From assembly GCF_004768545.1 (NCBI RefSeq), contig NZ_CP038636.1:1116001-1180000 (forward strand): a stretch of 64,000 nucleotides of DNA. The letters run 5' to 3'. The notes beneath the pieces are model-generated. The model did no database searches, was not told where the DNA came from, and saw only the letters and a list, made by a program, of their open reading frames with translations. Within the stretch, counting starts at the first letter, position 1. Every line of letters starts with the position of its first letter. Of the stretch, positions 61,820 to 64,000 are shown piece by piece. The translations under genes and the position numbers were made by a program. The DNA comes from Cupriavidus oxalaticus (lineage in GTDB: Bacteria > Pseudomonadota > Gammaproteobacteria > Burkholderiales > Burkholderiaceae).

Positions 61820-63001
61820 TCAGTCTGCAGCCAGCGAGCGGCGGGCAACTTCGCAGAACCAGCGCACGCCCAGGGACAGCGCGTCGTCGTTGAAGTCATA
61901 GCAAGGGTGGTGCAACGGTCGCTCTCCATCGGGCCCGGGATCGGCACGTCCCTGTCCCAGCCAAAGGTAGGCGCCAGGCTTTTGCTGCAGCATGAAGGCA
62001 AAATCCTCGGAAGTGAATGCAGCACGGGGGGCCATGCGCGCCTCCAGCCCGATGGCACGGGCCGCGTCAACGGCCAGTGCCGCTTCCTGCGGGCTGTTCA
62101 CCGTGGCCGGGTAATAGCGGTCGTAATGCACTTCGACCTCGGTTCCGCTCGCCGTTGCCACGCCATGCGCCATCGCACGCAATGCAGTCTCGATCCGGCT
62201 CTGGGCTTCCATATCGAAGCTTCGCACCGTGCCGGTTATCCGCACTTCGGCCGGTAATACGTTGTGGCAGTGCCCGCCTTCGATACGCGTGACGGACAAC
62301 ACGGCGGATTCGGCAGGATCAATGCGACGCGCCACGATCGTGTGCAATTGCGACACGAGCTGGCTTGCGGCCAGGATGGCGTCTGCGGTGTGGTGCGGCT
62401 GCGCGGCATGGCCCCCACGCCCGCGCAGCACGATATCGAACCGATCCGCCGCCGCCATGATGGCGCCAGGCAAGGTCTGGGCGTGGCCGAGCGGCAAGTC
62501 CGGCCAGTTGTGCAGGGCATAGACACTGTCGCAAGGAAATCGCTCGAACAGGCCCTCAGCGATCATGCGGCGGGCGCCCCCCTTGCCTTCCTCTGCCGGC
62601 TGGAAGATGAAATGCACCGTGCCATCGATACCGCTGCGCGCAAGCTGACGCGCGGCACCCACAAGCATGCTGGTATGGCCGTCGTGGCCACAGCCGTGAT
62701 GCTTGCCGGGCGCGTGGCTGACATAAGCCGGGCGGCCCAGTTCCACCATTGGCAATGCGTCCATATCCGCGCGCAGACCTACGCTGCGCTTTACCTTGCC
62801 GGCGCGCAGCGTGCCCACCACGCCCGTGCCGCCGATCCCCTCGTGCACCGTGAGACCCAGCATGCGCAATGCCTGCGCCACGATGCCTGCCGTGCGGTGC
62901 TCCTCGTAGCCAAGTTCGGGATTGGCGTGCAGGTCCCGGCGCAGCGCAATCAGGTCCGGCAGCAAGTCGGCCACGGGTTCTGCGATCTGGTTCCACCTCA
63001 T
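61820..63001 (-). CDS. M20-family amidohydrolase (hippurate hydrolase/aminoacylase-like)
   Basis: The start at 63001 (MRWNQIAEP) is preferred because the upstream extension is not protein-like. The 393-residue enzyme has LRRDLHANPELGYEEHRTA near the start, GLRADMDALPM and GCGHDGHTSMLVGAAR with the metal-binding His and Asp. FQPAEEGKGGARRMI supplies the catalytic Glu pair. It hydrolyses N-acyl amino acids such as hippurate or indole-acetyl conjugates. In this region it may remove an acyl group from the substrate or from an acetylated intermediate made by the GNAT proteins; that link is inference. Confidence 0.88.
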   Translation of the reverse strand: MRWNQIAEPVADLLPDLIALRRDLHANPELGYEEHRTAGIVAQALRMLGLTVHEGIGGTGVVGTLRAGKVKRSVGLRADMDALPMVELGRPAYVSHAPGKHHGCGHDGHTSMLVGAARQLARSGIDGTVHFIFQPAEEGKGGARRMIAEGLFERFPCDSVYALHNWPDLPLGHAQTLPGAIMAAADRFDIVLRGRGGHAAQPHHTADAILAASQLVSQLHTIVARRIDPAESAVLSVTRIEGGHCHNVLPAEVRITGTVRSFDMEAQSRIETALRAMAHGVATASGTEVEVHYDRYYPATVNSPQEAALAVDAARAIGLEARMAPRAAFTSEDFAFMLQQKPGAYLWLGQGRADPGPDGERPLHHPCYDFNDDALSLGVRWFCEVARRSLAAD

Positions 63002-63385
63002 GAGCCGGCCCCCGCTCCATTGGAAGGCTGAATCTGGCGAGGAATGGGATGGTTGGACAGGACTTCGAGATCCCAGAGGTCCATCGGTGCGCTCCGGTGT
63101 TACTGAATGCAGAAAGGTAAAAGGTTCAGCAGCGCCACGCGTGCTGCATCGTTGCCAGCTTAAGAGCACTCTCGCCAACGATGGTGCCGATCGCAGCGTG
63201 CCGCGCCGCATTGAATTGCGTTTTGCCAGTCCAGGTGAACAGATTGTTCGGCGTCCTGAGCCGGCTTTCCCCCGGTAGCACGCAATCCGGCATGCCGCTC
63301 GATTCCCGGTCAGAGAGTAGGTGAATGAGAATCTCTATCATCTGCGCGGCTAAATTCCGGCCCTGCAGTTACTCATGCCACGCTC
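63002..63385. other. Divergent region between the amidohydrolase and the TonB receptor genes
   Basis: No gene is recognised. A strong Fur-box candidate lies near its right end at 63321-63339. The promoter of the amidohydrolase operon presumably lies in the left half. Confidence 0.45.
63321..63339 (+). promoter_or_regulatory. Candidate Fur box
   Basis: GTGAATGAGAATCTCTATC matches the 19-base Fur consensus in 14 positions and ends 46 bp before the TonB receptor start. Iron-dependent repression of a siderophore receptor is expected. Confidence 0.6.
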
Positions 63386-64000
63386 ATGCCATTATTTCCG
63401 CCACGCGCCAGGCGCATCGCGCGCCATGCCTGTCACGTCAGCCTGTTACTGTTCCCGCTATCCGATGGGGCGCTTGCCGAAGCGCCGGGGCTTGCGTCGA
63501 CGGCCGATCTTCCCGAAGTGCGCGTCAGCGCCAATGCAGGCGGCAGCGGGTACGTTGCTGTCGAAGCCGCTGGCGCCACGCGAACTGAAACGCCGCTGCG
63601 TGAAATCCCGCAGTCAGTGCGCGTGGTTACCTCCGAGCTCATTGACGACCTGCGCGCGACACGGCTTTCGGACACCGTCGACTATGTGAGCGGAATCGCG
63701 CGCCTCAATGACTTTGGCGGGACCTGGGACAACTATGCCATCCGCGGCTTCAGCAGCACGGAGATGGGATACCTGGTCAACGGTTTTCCCGGCTCGCGTG
63801 GATACAACCCCATGCGCGACGCCGCCACGGTCGAGCGCTTTGAATTCCTGAAAGGCCCGGCCGCGGCACTTTACGGCAGCAGTGAACCGGGCGGCTCCAT
63901 CAATATCGTCACTAAGAAGCCAAGGTTCGCGCCCGCGACCTCGGCGGAACTGAGTGCCGGTACGCTCGGGTTCCGGCGCGCCACCGCCGATACCACCGGC
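63386..64000 (+). CDS. TonB-dependent siderophore receptor, 5' part only
   Basis: From the ATG at 63386 the plus strand is open to the window edge (205 codons). A signal peptide (RRIARHACHVSLLLFPLSDG, cleavage near ALAEA) is followed by VRVSANAGGSGYVAVEAAGA. The plug domain comes next: TPLREIPQSVRVVTSELIDD, YAIRGFSSTEMGYLVNGF, then VERFEFLKGPAAALYGSSEP and GGSINIVTKKP. The last two are the hallmark plug motifs of ferric-siderophore receptors. The barrel lies beyond the window. The gene has a Fur-box candidate upstream and faces away from the catabolic region. Confidence 0.88.
   Translation, partial: MPLFPPRARRIARHACHVSLLLFPLSDGALAEAPGLASTADLPEVRVSANAGGSGYVAVEAAGATRTETPLREIPQSVRVVTSELIDDLRATRLSDTVDYVSGIARLNDFGGTWDNYAIRGFSSTEMGYLVNGFPGSRGYNPMRDAATVERFEFLKGPAAALYGSSEPGGSINIVTKKPRFAPATSAELSAGTLGFRRATADTTG

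Noticed and set aside
1..64000. tRNA, rRNA, CRISPR array, prophage or toxin-antitoxin system
   Set aside because: I found no cloverleaf, repeat-spacer pattern, phage structural gene or toxin-antitoxin pair anywhere in the window.

Overview
The window is GC-rich, gene-dense bacterial DNA of Burkholderiales type. Bug-family solute receptors (two), Burkholderia-style 16-strand porins (two), LysR regulators beside catabolic operons, and a ytcA-mdtNOP efflux operon all fit Cupriavidus, Ralstonia or a close relative, probably on a secondary replicon or other accessory catabolic region. The species assignment is inference. I see no rRNA, tRNA, CRISPR array, phage or intact insertion sequence.

Layout. 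1-3.3 kb: the N-terminal part of an enoyl-CoA hydratase/isomerase, a TauE/SafE permease and a MocR-type regulator. 3.3-8.9 kb: a MarR regulator and a ytcA-mdtN-mdtO-mdtP efflux operon, each preceded by the same perfect palindrome. 9.2-16.8 kb: an organic-acid locus with a PrpF-like isomerase fused in frame to a Bug receptor domain that lacks a signal peptide, a normal Bug receptor, a divergent LysR, a fumarase-superfamily lyase, a class III CoA-transferase and a mesaconyl-CoA-hydratase-like protein, followed by a porin. 18.2-22.8 kb: a rearranged segment with a 2-hydroxyacid dehydrogenase, an IlvD/Edd dehydratase and a HAD hydrolase. It lies between a scar made from pieces of the LysR and NADH dehydrogenase genes found further right (left side) and a frameshifted IS4-type transposase remnant (right side). 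22.7-25.8 kb: the parent LysR gene, a HAD protein lacking its nucleophile, and NADH dehydrogenase type II. 25.9-31.2 kb: FAD amine oxidase, aldehyde dehydrogenase, a frameshifted CitE-type lyase, an AraC fragment and an Lrp regulator. 31.4-63 kb: a long nitrogen-compound catabolic region. 63.4 kb to the end: the start of a TonB-dependent receptor with a good Fur-box candidate.

How the large region may work. A peptide/opine-class ABC transporter (two permeases and a double ATPase) sits beside GabD- and GabT-like enzymes. Two nearly identical Tat-type substrate-binding proteins lie about 11 kb apart. Around them are a second class III aminotransferase, a PuuB-like oxidase, two further aldehyde dehydrogenases (GabD-like and PuuC-like; a third lies at 27.4 kb), an HcnABC/opine-oxidase-like three-gene operon, aspartase, acetyl-CoA synthetase, cupins, an M20 amidohydrolase and a porin. 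I read this as uptake and oxidative breakdown of one or more amines, polyamines or N-substituted amino acids to aldehydes, then acids, then succinate, fumarate and acetyl-CoA. The actual substrate cannot be read from sequence. Many functions occur as paralogous pairs (binding protein, 2-hydroxyacid dehydrogenase, HAD protein, two-domain GNAT, even an upstream non-coding segment), so the region seems to have grown by internal duplication.
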